In this document: positions 17,654-25,187 of the stretch, piece by piece
How positions within the stretch are numbered: position 1 is the stretch's first letter
How the letters are laid out: every line of letters begins with the position of its first letter
NCBI GenBank assembly: GCA_934777435.1
Contig: CAKVNK010000002.1
Coordinates: 62,001 to 126,000, forward strand
DNA from: an uncultured Clostridia bacterium
Lineage (GTDB): Bacteria; Bacillota; Clostridia; Christensenellales; UBA1242
Direction: 5' to 3'
Length of the DNA: 64,000 nucleotides
Position numbers and translations under genes: made by a program
The notes under the pieces: generated by a model
Told to the model about the DNA's origin: nothing
The model's database searches: none
Seen by the model: only the letters and a program-made list of their open reading frames with translations

Positions 17654-17685
17654 CAACTTGTGTTTTTGAATAAAAACACAAGTTG
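17654..17685 (+). repeat. Perfect 14-bp inverted repeat
   Basis: CAACTTGTGTTTTT pairs with AAAAACACAAGTTG around a GAAT loop, 22 bases after the tRNA. It could act as a terminator or processing signal for the tRNA precursor. Confidence 0.75.
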
Positions 17686-17712
17686 TTGCTCTTTTGCTTG
17701 ACTTTCTCGTAT

Positions 17713-17751
17713 CCCCTTCAAAGGCACTGCGTTAGCCTTTGTGGGGACCCC
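17713..17751 (+). repeat. Short GGGGACCCC-containing repeat, copy near tRNA-Ser
   Basis: Resembles 2821-2861 inside the phe T-box leader. An internal hairpin AAAGGC/GCCTTT and outer CCCC/GGGG pairing are visible. The sequence after it, to about 17795, also folds (GTGGG..ATTAA with TTAATCCCAC). No coding content. Confidence 0.5.
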
Positions 17752-17820
17752 ATTAATTACGCTTTGGTTACTTAATCCCACTGCAACAAGTGACAGCGGG
17801 AGTTCTACTATATTATTAAG

Positions 17821-17845
17821 CACAAGTACTAGGCTTGTGTTTTTT
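17821..17845 (+). terminator. Terminator after the tRNA-Ser island
   Basis: CACAAG pairs with CTTGTG around TACTAGG and is followed by six T. Confidence 0.75.
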
Positions 17846-17846
17846 G

Positions 17847-17875
17847 TTGGGAATATTGTGGCGTTGTGATATAAT
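17847..17875 (+). promoter_or_regulatory. Sigma-A-type promoter of the HAD gene
   Basis: -35 TTGGGA (17847-17852), 17-base spacer, -10 TATAAT (17870-17875) with extended TGA. Start is predicted near 17882, just before the AAGGA site of the next gene. Confidence 0.7.
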
Positions 17876-17889
17876 AAAATTAAGGAATA

Positions 17890-18387
17890 ATGAATATGAA
17901 CGTAATGAAAGATATTTTAAATTTGTCTAAAACCAATAAAGTTGTTTGCTTTTTTGATATGGACGGCACCTGTGTTGAATATGGTGCAAATGAAAAACCT
18001 TTGTTGCTTGCAAATGAGCCTAACTTCTTTTTGAACAAACGCCCACTTCGTTCAATTATAAAGAAAATGAAGCGTCTTTCAAAAATGAATAATGTTACTG
18101 TTAAAATTTTATCTAATTGCTATTTTGAAGAGCAAAAAGAAGATAAAATATCATGGTTGAAAAAATATGCTGGTTTTATTAAACCGGAAGATATAAATAT
18201 CATTGTGTTGAACAATGAAAAATATACACCAGAGACCAAAGATAACTTAAAAGCAAACCGCATAAAAAGTATTGTTGGAAATGACAGTGAAATTTATTTG
18301 TTTGAAGATGACCAAAGAATTATGTATGTTACAATGAAAATTATGCCCGAAGTGCATGTTTGTCATGTAAGCACTCTTATTGATTAG
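17890..18387 (+). CDS. HAD-superfamily phosphatase-like protein
   Basis: 165 residues. Motif I is FFDMDGTCVEYG, with the nucleophile Asp23 and acid/base Asp25. Motif II is likely VKILSNCY (Ser), followed by a Lys-rich middle. Motif III/IV acidic residues lie in YLFEDDQRIM. The small cap-less form suggests a phosphatase acting on a macromolecular or small phosphorylated substrate; the substrate cannot be told from sequence. AAGGA precedes the ATG at 17890; a second in-frame ATG lies two codons on. Confidence 0.8.
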   Translation: MNMNVMKDILNLSKTNKVVCFFDMDGTCVEYGANEKPLLLANEPNFFLNKRPLRSIIKKMKRLSKMNNVTVKILSNCYFEEQKEDKISWLKKYAGFIKPEDINIIVLNNEKYTPETKDNLKANRIKSIVGNDSEIYLFEDDQRIMYVTMKIMPEVHVCHVSTLID

Positions 18388-18515
18388 TTTAAATTTGTGT
18401 TTAGAAATTTAAAGTGAAAGCAAAAATATTAATTGCTTTGATAAAAATTTAGATTCAATACGTTTGATTTAAAAGGTAAACTATTATTAAATCTTTTTTA
18501 TTTTTATTAAAAGTA

Positions 18516-18543
18516 TTGATTTTTAATTTTTGTATGATATAAT
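18516..18543 (+). promoter_or_regulatory. Sigma-A-type promoter of the LysR gene
   Basis: -35 TTGATT (18516-18521), 16-base spacer, -10 TATAAT (18538-18543). A leader of about 35 bases ends in AGGGTGGGTT before the ATG. Confidence 0.7.
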
Positions 18544-18583
18544 TAGTGTTAATATCATAGATTTGTAAAAATAAGGGTGGGTT

Positions 18584-19465
18584 ATGGCAAATTTAAATTT
18601 ATATAAATTCTTTTGTTGTGTTGCTGAAGAAAAAAACATTTCAAAGGCAAGTGAAAAATTGTTTGTTTCGCAACCTGCAGTATCTTTTTCAATTAGGGAA
18701 TTGGAACAAGAATTGGGACAACAACTTTTTATACGTAAAAGCAAAGGCGTGGAATTGACCACTTTTGGGCAAGTGCTTTACAATCAAGTTAAAGATGGTG
18801 TAGCAAAATTTGAGCAAGCCGAAATTTTAGCAAAGCGTTTTAGCAAGTTAGAACAAGGCATTGTTAGGCTTGGTGCAAGCACGTCAAATGTGAATCAAGT
18901 GTTGTTGGAGTATCTTTCAAAATTTGCAAGCATTTATCCAAACATACAAATTGTTATGGGGCGTGGAAGCAAAGACCAGTTGTTGGAAAAACTTAAAAAT
19001 AATCAACTTGACATGATTTTTATTGATAAAACCAACAAGGTTGACGAGTTTAAAACAATCAAACAATTTAATGTAGACTATCAACTGATAGGTGATAAAC
19101 AATATAAAGAAAAGTTTGCAGGTAGTGACCTTGATTTGCAAAACTTTCCTGTTGACGATTTAATGTTGCCTAGCACGAACAATAATTCAAGAATCACTAT
19201 TGACAACTATTTTGCAAAGCACAATATCCGCTTTTTGCCTAAATATGAATTGGATAACTACATTTTGCTTTACGAATTTGTTAAAAAAGGTTTTGGTATT
19301 GCCTTTGTTAACATTGATTATTACAAACAAGCGGTTGAAAGCGGTGAGGTGTTTGTTTTATTTGAAAACTTTTCAATCAGGGCAAGGGAAATTGTGTGCT
19401 TAACAAACAATCAGCCAACTAACCCAGCAGTGGATAAATTGGTTACAATTATAAAGGCAAACTAA
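18584..19465 (+). CDS. LysR-family transcriptional regulator
   Basis: 293 residues, normal length. The N-terminal winged helix-turn-helix (residues 1-60) has the ISKASEKLFVSQPAVSFSIRELEQELG recognition region, and a linker helix and a two-lobed periplasmic-binding-like effector domain follow (about 90-293). LysR proteins usually control a divergent neighbour, but here the upstream gene is co-directional and the downstream gene converges, so the target is not evident. It is monocistronic and ends before a strong bidirectional terminator. Confidence 0.93.
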   Translation: MANLNLYKFFCCVAEEKNISKASEKLFVSQPAVSFSIRELEQELGQQLFIRKSKGVELTTFGQVLYNQVKDGVAKFEQAEILAKRFSKLEQGIVRLGASTSNVNQVLLEYLSKFASIYPNIQIVMGRGSKDQLLEKLKNNQLDMIFIDKTNKVDEFKTIKQFNVDYQLIGDKQYKEKFAGSDLDLQNFPVDDLMLPSTNNNSRITIDNYFAKHNIRFLPKYELDNYILLYEFVKKGFGIAFVNIDYYKQAVESGEVFVLFENFSIRAREIVCLTNNQPTNPAVDKLVTIIKAN

Positions 19466-19574
19466 TTTGTTGGGTTGTAAACAGTGTGATAAAAAGTGTT
19501 TATTAGTTACTGCGGATTGACTAATAATAAAACTTGGATATTGATTAAAATTATTAATGAAAAAACAAATTAGG

Positions 19575-19618
19575 AAATTATAAAAAAGCCTTTCGAGTGA
19601 AGGGCTTTTTTATAATTA
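19575..19618. terminator. Bidirectional terminator after the LysR gene
   Basis: A long hairpin AATTATAAAAAAGCCTT / AAGGGCTTTTTTATAATT with one bulged G serves the LysR gene and the convergent gene at 19670. Confidence 0.85.
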
Positions 19619-19669
19619 TAAGAAATTTATAACACAGCGTTTTGCTTGATTTATTGTTTGGTTGGTGAG

Positions 19670-20212
19670 TTACAAACTTGCAGTGTCTTGATTATCATTT
19701 ACTTTGTTTAAACAACTCATAAGAAAATCTGTGTGTGGCGTGCTTTGATTTTGTGGTATTTCAATTTTGTTTTGATATGTGCCGATTGATTGCTCATATT
19801 TTTCCACTTTTTGGTTCAATTCTTCCCAACTATCTGCCTTAATGAGTGTGCCAAGATAGGTGTAATAAAGATATTCATATTCATGGTTAAAATATTCAAT
19901 GGTTATCATCACACCAGTTGTGAAAGCAGTGCCACGTACGTCATACACTTGAGCACCAAGGTCGTCCAAACCACGCTTATATGCGTCAACCAAAATAGAG
20001 CCATCGTTTTTTACAAACATAACTCTAACTGAAAATCTGGTAGACATTCTCATCAATGCACCTGACGGATAGATGCTGATTTCTCCTTCTGGCCCAAGGT
20101 CAAAGTCCACGTTTTTGTAGTTGTTTCCATCCTTAACTTGCAAACGTTGATTGAACAAGCAGTCGTACAAAACTTTAAAATTTTTGTTTTCACATGCGTT
20201 TAAAAATTCCAT
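19670..20212 (-). CDS. Hypothetical protein, no family recognised
   Basis: 180 residues from the ATG at 20212, which has AAAGGAG eight bases before it and a promoter 25 bases further up; the frame extends to 20329 but that part is upstream of transcription. The protein is a soluble alpha/beta mix with a beta-rich middle (SVRVMFVKNDGSILVDAY) and a helical C-terminal part with a polar tail. There is no signal or membrane segment. Function unknown. Confidence 0.8.
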   Translation of the reverse strand: MEFLNACENKNFKVLYDCLFNQRLQVKDGNNYKNVDFDLGPEGEISIYPSGALMRMSTRFSVRVMFVKNDGSILVDAYKRGLDDLGAQVYDVRGTAFTTGVMITIEYFNHEYEYLYYTYLGTLIKADSWEELNQKVEKYEQSIGTYQNKIEIPQNQSTPHTDFLMSCLNKVNDNQDTASL

Positions 20213-20236
20213 ATTTGTTCTCCTTTTGTTGTCTGC

Positions 20237-20265
20237 ATTATAACCCCACATCGGTGAGTTGTAAA
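20237..20265 (-). promoter_or_regulatory. Sigma-A-type promoter of the 19670-20212 gene
   Basis: On the minus strand, -35 TTTACA (20260-20265), 17-base spacer, -10 TATAAT (20237-20242). It fixes the start codon at 20212. Confidence 0.75.
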
Positions 20266-20420
20266 CAACAAAAAATTTATATATGATATAAGGCGTGATT
20301 ATATAATTTTGTTTTTCTTGGCTTTTCATATTATGTTTTATACTAAAAGAACTTTTGCACTTATTGTGAACCTTATTTTTGGCTTACGTTTTTTTATTTA
20401 AAACTTAATTTTTAGTTAAC

Positions 20421-20449
20421 TTGACTTAAATGTTAGATAGAGTTAAGAT
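20421..20449 (+). promoter_or_regulatory. Sigma-A-type promoter, probable leaderless transcript
   Basis: -35 TTGACT (20421-20426), 17-base spacer, -10 TAAGAT (20444-20449), six bases to the ATG at 20456. No Shine-Dalgarno site. Confidence 0.8.
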
Positions 20450-20455
20450 AATTTT

Positions 20456-21175
20456 ATGCAATACAAAAAGTTAGGTTATAGTGAAATGTTTAAACTTTCA
20501 CCAAGCCAGTTTGATTATAAAGATAATCTTTTACCGTCTGCAATTTTAGGCTTGTTTCAAGATATAGCAAGTGTGCATGGCGAGTTAATAGGTGTTGGCT
20601 TTGAAACAATGTTTAAAAAAGGCATGTATTGGGTGACAATTCGCACTAAATATGATGTGTTATCACAACCAAAGCCATATCAACAAGTGGTTGTGGAAAC
20701 ATGGCCACACGTTAAAGGCAGAGTTGATTTTGACCGTGATTATCTTATCAAAGACATGTCAGGCAACATACTTATCAAAGGCACAAGCAAATGGTGTGTA
20801 ATTTCAACCACCACACGCAAACTTGTTTTACCAACTGCTGTGGAATATCCAAAAGATTTGGAATATGAAACAAAAGTGAATTACGAAGATAGATTTGCAA
20901 AAACAGAAGTGGTGCAACCAAAAGATGAACCAGATTTTAAACACACAGTTTTGTTAAGTGAAATTGACCACAACAAACATTTAAACAATGTGCATTATGC
21001 GGAATATGTGTATAATAGTTTAACTGGCACAGATTTAACACATATGCAAATTAACTATATTGCAGAGTGCAAATTGGGTGAAGAAATTTATATTTACACC
21101 AACCACACAGAAGAAGGATATTTTGTTTCAGGCTATGTAAACAATGAACTTAAATTTTCCGCTTTTGCCAAATAG
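20456..21175 (+). CDS. Acyl-ACP thioesterase
   Basis: 239 residues with the double hotdog fold of the FatA-like acyl-ACP thioesterases, which release fatty acids from acyl carrier protein. The first hotdog includes LLPSAILGLFQDIASVHGE and WVTIRTKYDV; the second includes HTVLLSEIDHNKHLNNVHYAEYV, where Asp, Asn and His match the catalytic N-x-H region of the family. It has its own promoter, is probably leaderless, and ends at a strong terminator. In this setting it would help set the acyl chains of membrane lipids, next to a convergent acyltransferase gene. Confidence 0.9.
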   Translation: MQYKKLGYSEMFKLSPSQFDYKDNLLPSAILGLFQDIASVHGELIGVGFETMFKKGMYWVTIRTKYDVLSQPKPYQQVVVETWPHVKGRVDFDRDYLIKDMSGNILIKGTSKWCVISTTTRKLVLPTAVEYPKDLEYETKVNYEDRFAKTEVVQPKDEPDFKHTVLLSEIDHNKHLNNVHYAEYVYNSLTGTDLTHMQINYIAECKLGEEIYIYTNHTEEGYFVSGYVNNELKFSAFAK

Positions 21176-21232
21176 AAGTGGAGTAAAGGTTAAAAAATCT
21201 GTTAGAGAAAAGTTTAAAACCTAAATACAAAT

Positions 21233-21258
21233 AAAAAAACGGCGTGTGCCGTTTTTTG
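21233..21258. terminator. Terminator between the thioesterase and acyltransferase genes
   Basis: AAAAAACGGC pairs with GCCGTTTTTT around a GTGT loop; the A and T runs allow either direction. Confidence 0.88.
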
Positions 21259-21364
21259 TTTTTATTTTTATCCAACAAAATTTGAGTCGTATTAATTGCC
21301 ACTTAAAAGTGAATTTAATTCAATTTTGATATTAATTGCTTTGTTGAATTTTATTTACTTTATA

Positions 21365-22213
21365 TTAAGCATTTGTTAAATTTGCTGATTCTTCGCTTTG
21401 TGTGGTGTTTTGAGTGCCAGACGTTGCGGTTAAATATTCTAATTTTCTATTATAAAAACTTTCATATATTTGTTTGTTAAAATCAAAGTTGGCTTGGCTT
21501 AAATATTCAATATTTTCTTTAACACTCAATTCAGCTTTTGGGTAAATTGGTTTACCGATATGGAACACAAATTGTTTTTTTGCTGTGCCGTCTTTACGCT
21601 TTTTTAAATCTTTAAATGTAAAAAAGCAAGGAACTATTGGAACATTGAATTTGCTGGCATAATAATATGCACCCGGCATAACTGGTCTTGGCTTTTCATA
21701 ACACCACCACAATGCACCTTCTGGATAAAAGACAATCATTTTTTTCTTTTCAAGCAATGTTTCAATAGCACGCATTAAGTTACGCATACATTTTGGGCTT
21801 TCACTAAATGGAAGTGTGCCACAAGCACGAAGGATAGAACCAAACAAACCATAATAGTTGTTAAATTCACCAACAGTGTAATAAGTTTTTCTGCCATGGG
21901 TTGCTTGCTTAACGAGGGCACAATCAATATCGTGGATATGGTTGGTTGTTAAAATACAACCTTGACCTTTAACCAACTTTAAATTTTTTCTGCCTTCCAC
22001 TTTAAGGTGGAACATTTTACCAAGCACCCAGCTTGCAAAACCAAAGATAGGTAGGGTGAGAAAACTGCCCATTTGGTTAAAGAAGCCTTTGCGTAGATAA
22101 TCATATTTAGGAGTGACCTTTTTTACATGAGTGTTTGGTTGTTGCACATGTGTGTTAAAATCGCCTGCACGCTCTTTATTTTCTATAACTTGCAACATTT
22201 CTGATTTTTTCAT
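21365..22213 (-). CDS. PlsC-like 1-acylglycerol-phosphate acyltransferase
   Basis: 282 residues. An N-terminal extension of about 60 polar residues precedes the acyltransferase domain: NHIHDIDCAL carries the HX4D catalytic motif, GTLPFSESPKCMR follows, FYPEGALWW is the phosphate-binding block, and VPIVPCFF the last motif. It would transfer an acyl group to lysophosphatidate or a related acceptor at the inner face of the membrane. Its ATG shares one base with the stop of the upstream glycosyltransferase (TAATG), so the two are translationally coupled and probably act on the same lipid. Confidence 0.9.
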   Translation of the reverse strand: MKKSEMLQVIENKERAGDFNTHVQQPNTHVKKVTPKYDYLRKGFFNQMGSFLTLPIFGFASWVLGKMFHLKVEGRKNLKLVKGQGCILTTNHIHDIDCALVKQATHGRKTYYTVGEFNNYYGLFGSILRACGTLPFSESPKCMRNLMRAIETLLEKKKMIVFYPEGALWWCYEKPRPVMPGAYYYASKFNVPIVPCFFTFKDLKKRKDGTAKKQFVFHIGKPIYPKAELSVKENIEYLSQANFDFNKQIYESFYNRKLEYLTATSGTQNTTQSEESANLTNA

Positions 22214-23481
22214 TACATTTTTATCCTTTCAACATGGTCCCAAGTTACTTGGTATTTTTTGTTGGCAGTTTTAAAGAAGATAACAACATATTCAAATGTG
22301 ATTGCTGGACCTAAAAATACAACTGCAAGTTTTTCTTTAATTGTCATTTTATTTGTTTCTTTATCTGCACAAACAGTGATAAGGTTAAATATTGCAATAA
22401 CTGCATATATCAGTAAAATCATAAGGGCAGAATATAAAATGGCCTTTACTGCAAGTATAGACCTTAAACAGCACAATACAATAAAACTTACAAGATATAT
22501 GATAGAAACCAAACATGTTAAAATGATAAACAGATATACTGGGGCAAGTTCGTACAGGTATCTAAAATAATCTGTTCTAACTTTGCCTTGTTTGTAAGTT
22601 TTATTCAAAAGTTGTTTACGATATTTTTGATTATTTGCAAAATATCCTTTAAGCCAACGATAACGGCGTTTGTTGTATTCTTTGTGACTGGTTGGTTCTT
22701 CTGAATAAGTTAAAGCGTATTCATAATACAACTCTTTAAAATCATAAAGCATTGCATGTATGCCAACTTCAACGTCTTCGCAAAGTGATTTAAATGGAAA
22801 ACCTTGGTATTTTTCCAAAAATCTTTGGCTTAACATCATACCTTGACCACACATAGCAAGTGCTTCGCCATGGTCTGATTTATATTTATTACCTAATGTG
22901 TCAACGCTTGTGTAGGTTAAAGCACTTAAATTGGCATACAATGTGCGGTGTGCTTTGTTGCCTGTTTCCCAGTTCTTGATAAGTTTTTTACCAACAACAA
23001 CGTCAGCATTTGTTGCAAGGGCGTTGTTCATTTCTTCAACAAAATGTTCTTCCAAATAACTATCCGCATCTAAAATAATATATGACGCATATACATTGCC
23101 TTTGGTCTTGATGATGTGTTTAAACAAACAATCAAGGGCGTCTGCTTTGCATTTTTGGTTTGGTTCAATAACATAGTCATATTCACCAAGTTTTTCTTTG
23201 GCTATTTGAAGGGTTGGGTCATCAGCACGGTCGACAGCAATAAACACGTCATAGTTAGACTTATCATAAGTTTGCTTATTGATACTATCCAACAACATAC
23301 CAATGCACTCACTTTCATTTTTTGCAGGAATAACCAAAGCAATTTTATTTTTGGTTGGATTGGTTAAATGTTTTTGTTTTTTAAACCCATAACACCAACA
23401 TATTATTTTAGGAATATACAAAAGCAATATCACAAATGATAAAGCAAGATAAGTGAACATAATAATTTGTAAGAAATCCAT
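22213..23481 (-). CDS. Membrane glycosyltransferase, family 2
   Basis: 422 residues. One N-terminal helix (about 5-28), a GT-A domain with ALVIPAKNE, an IAVDRADDPT segment, the DXD-like LDADSY, LCEDVEVG, and the RRYRWLKG acceptor motif that stands for QXXRW in processive relatives but with Arg in place of Gln. Two to three C-terminal helices follow (about 310-410). It is coupled to the PlsC-like gene, which points to glycolipid or lipid-linked glycan synthesis. AAAGGATG precedes the ATG. The sugar cannot be assigned. Confidence 0.88.
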   Translation of the reverse strand: MDFLQIIMFTYLALSFVILLLYIPKIICWCYGFKKQKHLTNPTKNKIALVIPAKNESECIGMLLDSINKQTYDKSNYDVFIAVDRADDPTLQIAKEKLGEYDYVIEPNQKCKADALDCLFKHIIKTKGNVYASYIILDADSYLEEHFVEEMNNALATNADVVVGKKLIKNWETGNKAHRTLYANLSALTYTSVDTLGNKYKSDHGEALAMCGQGMMLSQRFLEKYQGFPFKSLCEDVEVGIHAMLYDFKELYYEYALTYSEEPTSHKEYNKRRYRWLKGYFANNQKYRKQLLNKTYKQGKVRTDYFRYLYELAPVYLFIILTCLVSIIYLVSFIVLCCLRSILAVKAILYSALMILLIYAVIAIFNLITVCADKETNKMTIKEKLAVVFLGPAITFEYVVIFFKTANKKYQVTWDHVERIKM

Positions 23482-23649
23482 AATTCATCCTTTTATTAGT
23501 TTGCACGTAAATTTTAAAGATAAACCGCAAACCGACTTTTAAAAATTTGGTGTTAAAAATGGGATAATTCAATTTGTAAACTTAAAAATTTGATTTCTAC
23601 TGTAAAGTTTTATCTTTTACGCAAATAAGAATAAAAATTTACAGATTTA

Positions 23650-23666
23650 CACTTATTAAATAAGTG
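23650..23666. promoter_or_regulatory. Palindrome, possible operator
   Basis: CACTTATT and AATAAGTG mirror each other around one base. It lies midway between two divergent genes, as expected for a dimeric regulator site. No regulator can be named. Confidence 0.4.
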
Positions 23667-23839
23667 CATAATTTTGTTTGACAAATTAAAAAACACATAT
23701 TCAACACATGTCTAAGATAAAATCATTATAACTGATAAGATAAAAAAATCAAAGCATTTTTCGACATTTTATTCTAAAGTTAGCACTCGGCAAAACATAT
23801 AAAATTCTAAAGGTCTAATAACAATAGAATTTGGTTTGT

Positions 23840-23868
23840 TTGCTTTTTAAATTGTGATATGTTAAGAT
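23840..23868 (+). promoter_or_regulatory. Promoter, probable leaderless transcript
   Basis: -35 TTGCTT (23840-23845), 17-base spacer, -10 TAAGAT (23863-23868), six bases to the ATG at 23875. No Shine-Dalgarno site. Confidence 0.72.
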
Positions 23869-23874
23869 AAAAAT

Positions 23875-24993
23875 ATGAGTAAAAAACATTTGATTAGAAA
23901 AACTTTTATTTATATTTTAAGTGTTTTGTTGGTTATCTGTGTTGGCTTTGGTAGTTATGGATTTGCTAGATATATACGCTTTAAAAAAGCAGATGACACA
24001 ACACTATGCACACAAGCAGATAATATTGTTATGATGATTGGCGATGGTATGGGGTTTAACCATTTGGAAGTGACTAAAGCATATCTTGAAAAAGATGAAT
24101 TAGAAATGGAAAAATTACCAATAAAGTCAGCATCAAGGACTGATTCTTTAACGCCATTTGTGCCTACAGATAGTGCGGCAGGGGCAACTGCACTTTCAAC
24201 TGGCAACAAGGTTTTTAACAGCAATGTTGGACGTTTAAATGGTAAGGATTTAGAAAATATTTGTGAAATAGCCAAAACACAAGGCAAGGGGGTTGGTATT
24301 GTTTGCACAGATTCTTTAAGTGGTGCAACTCCTGCAAGTTTTTCGGCACATACTGATGCTCGTGGTGATGAACAAAAAATTATAGCAGACCAAATTTCAA
24401 GTCAGGTCGATATTTTCTTGGGCAGTGGTTATTCAACATATGTAGATTATAAAACACAAATTGAACAAGCCGGATTTTTGTTTACCAATCAATTTGAAAA
24501 TCTCAGTTTGACCGAAGATAGAATATTTGCAAGTTTTTCATCAATAGCAAATGATAATTATACAAGTGAAACTCCAAGTTTACAAAGTTTGGCAGAGTTT
24601 GCTATGGAGTTCCTTTCAGCAAAATATCCACAAGGATATTTCTTAATGGTTGAGGGGAGCCATATTGATAAGTGTAGCCACAAAAACGATATTTTTGGTA
24701 TGGTGGATTATTTGCGAGAGTTTGATAAAACCATTGCCGCAGTTAAATCAAAATTAATTGAAAACAACAAAGATAATTTGTTGATAGTTACGGCTGACCA
24801 CGAAACTGGTAATTTGCAATATAACGGAGAAACTAAAACCCAAATTGGCAATCATTTGTATAAATCTACTGGGCATACTGCCAAAGATGTGCCAATATTT
24901 ATTTGGGCGAACCAAAGTTTTAAAATGCCAAAAAGGGTGGAGAATACGGCATTGTTCTATTTGATGAAAAATTCACTTTTAAAAACTGCATAA
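23875..24993 (+). CDS. Alkaline phosphatase, membrane-anchored or secreted
   Basis: 372 residues. An N-terminal hydrophobic segment (about residues 10-32) acts as signal or anchor. The phosphatase core follows: MMIGDGMG with the first metal Asp, TDSAAGATA with the nucleophilic Ser, FSAHTDARGDE, MVEGSHIDKCSH with metal ligands, VTADHETG, and STGHTAKDVPIFIWA with the last His ligand. It hydrolyses phosphate monoesters outside the cell using two zinc and one magnesium ion. It is shorter than E. coli PhoA but complete. No Pho-box-like repeats were recognised upstream. Confidence 0.94.
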   Translation: MSKKHLIRKTFIYILSVLLVICVGFGSYGFARYIRFKKADDTTLCTQADNIVMMIGDGMGFNHLEVTKAYLEKDELEMEKLPIKSASRTDSLTPFVPTDSAAGATALSTGNKVFNSNVGRLNGKDLENICEIAKTQGKGVGIVCTDSLSGATPASFSAHTDARGDEQKIIADQISSQVDIFLGSGYSTYVDYKTQIEQAGFLFTNQFENLSLTEDRIFASFSSIANDNYTSETPSLQSLAEFAMEFLSAKYPQGYFLMVEGSHIDKCSHKNDIFGMVDYLREFDKTIAAVKSKLIENNKDNLLIVTADHETGNLQYNGETKTQIGNHLYKSTGHTAKDVPIFIWANQSFKMPKRVENTALFYLMKNSLLKTA

Positions 24994-25172
24994 TTTAAAA
25001 AAACAAAATTGATTTGTTATTTGTCTTGTTGAAAAATTAAAAAGATTTAAATATTTTAATTTTTTAATTAAAGTAAATTTAAAAATAATTTAAAATACAA
25101 CAAAATACACAAAAACAACTTATATTTTGTTTTTTTATTTATTTTTTTAGCCCGCTTTTATTTTGCTTTAAG

Positions 25173-25181
25173 TGTTATGCT
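25173..25181 (+). promoter_or_regulatory. Extended -10 promoter of spoIIE, probable leaderless transcript
   Basis: TGT followed by TATGCT (25176-25181), six bases before the ATG at 25188. The -35 region is poor, as is common for extended -10 promoters. No Shine-Dalgarno site. Control by another sigma factor is possible. Confidence 0.6.
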
Positions 25182-25187
25182 GGTTGT

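Larger units (their letters stand above)
23482..23874. other. Divergent intergenic region
   Basis: 393 AT-rich bases between the glycosyltransferase and alkaline phosphatase genes. It holds a 17-bp palindrome at 23650-23666 and the phosphatase promoter at its right end. I see no gene or RNA signature. Confidence 0.7.

Noticed and set aside
20213..20329. N-terminal extension of the 19670-20212 gene
   Set aside because: It spans the TTTACA-17-TATAAT promoter; the internal ATG at 20212 has AAAGGAG.
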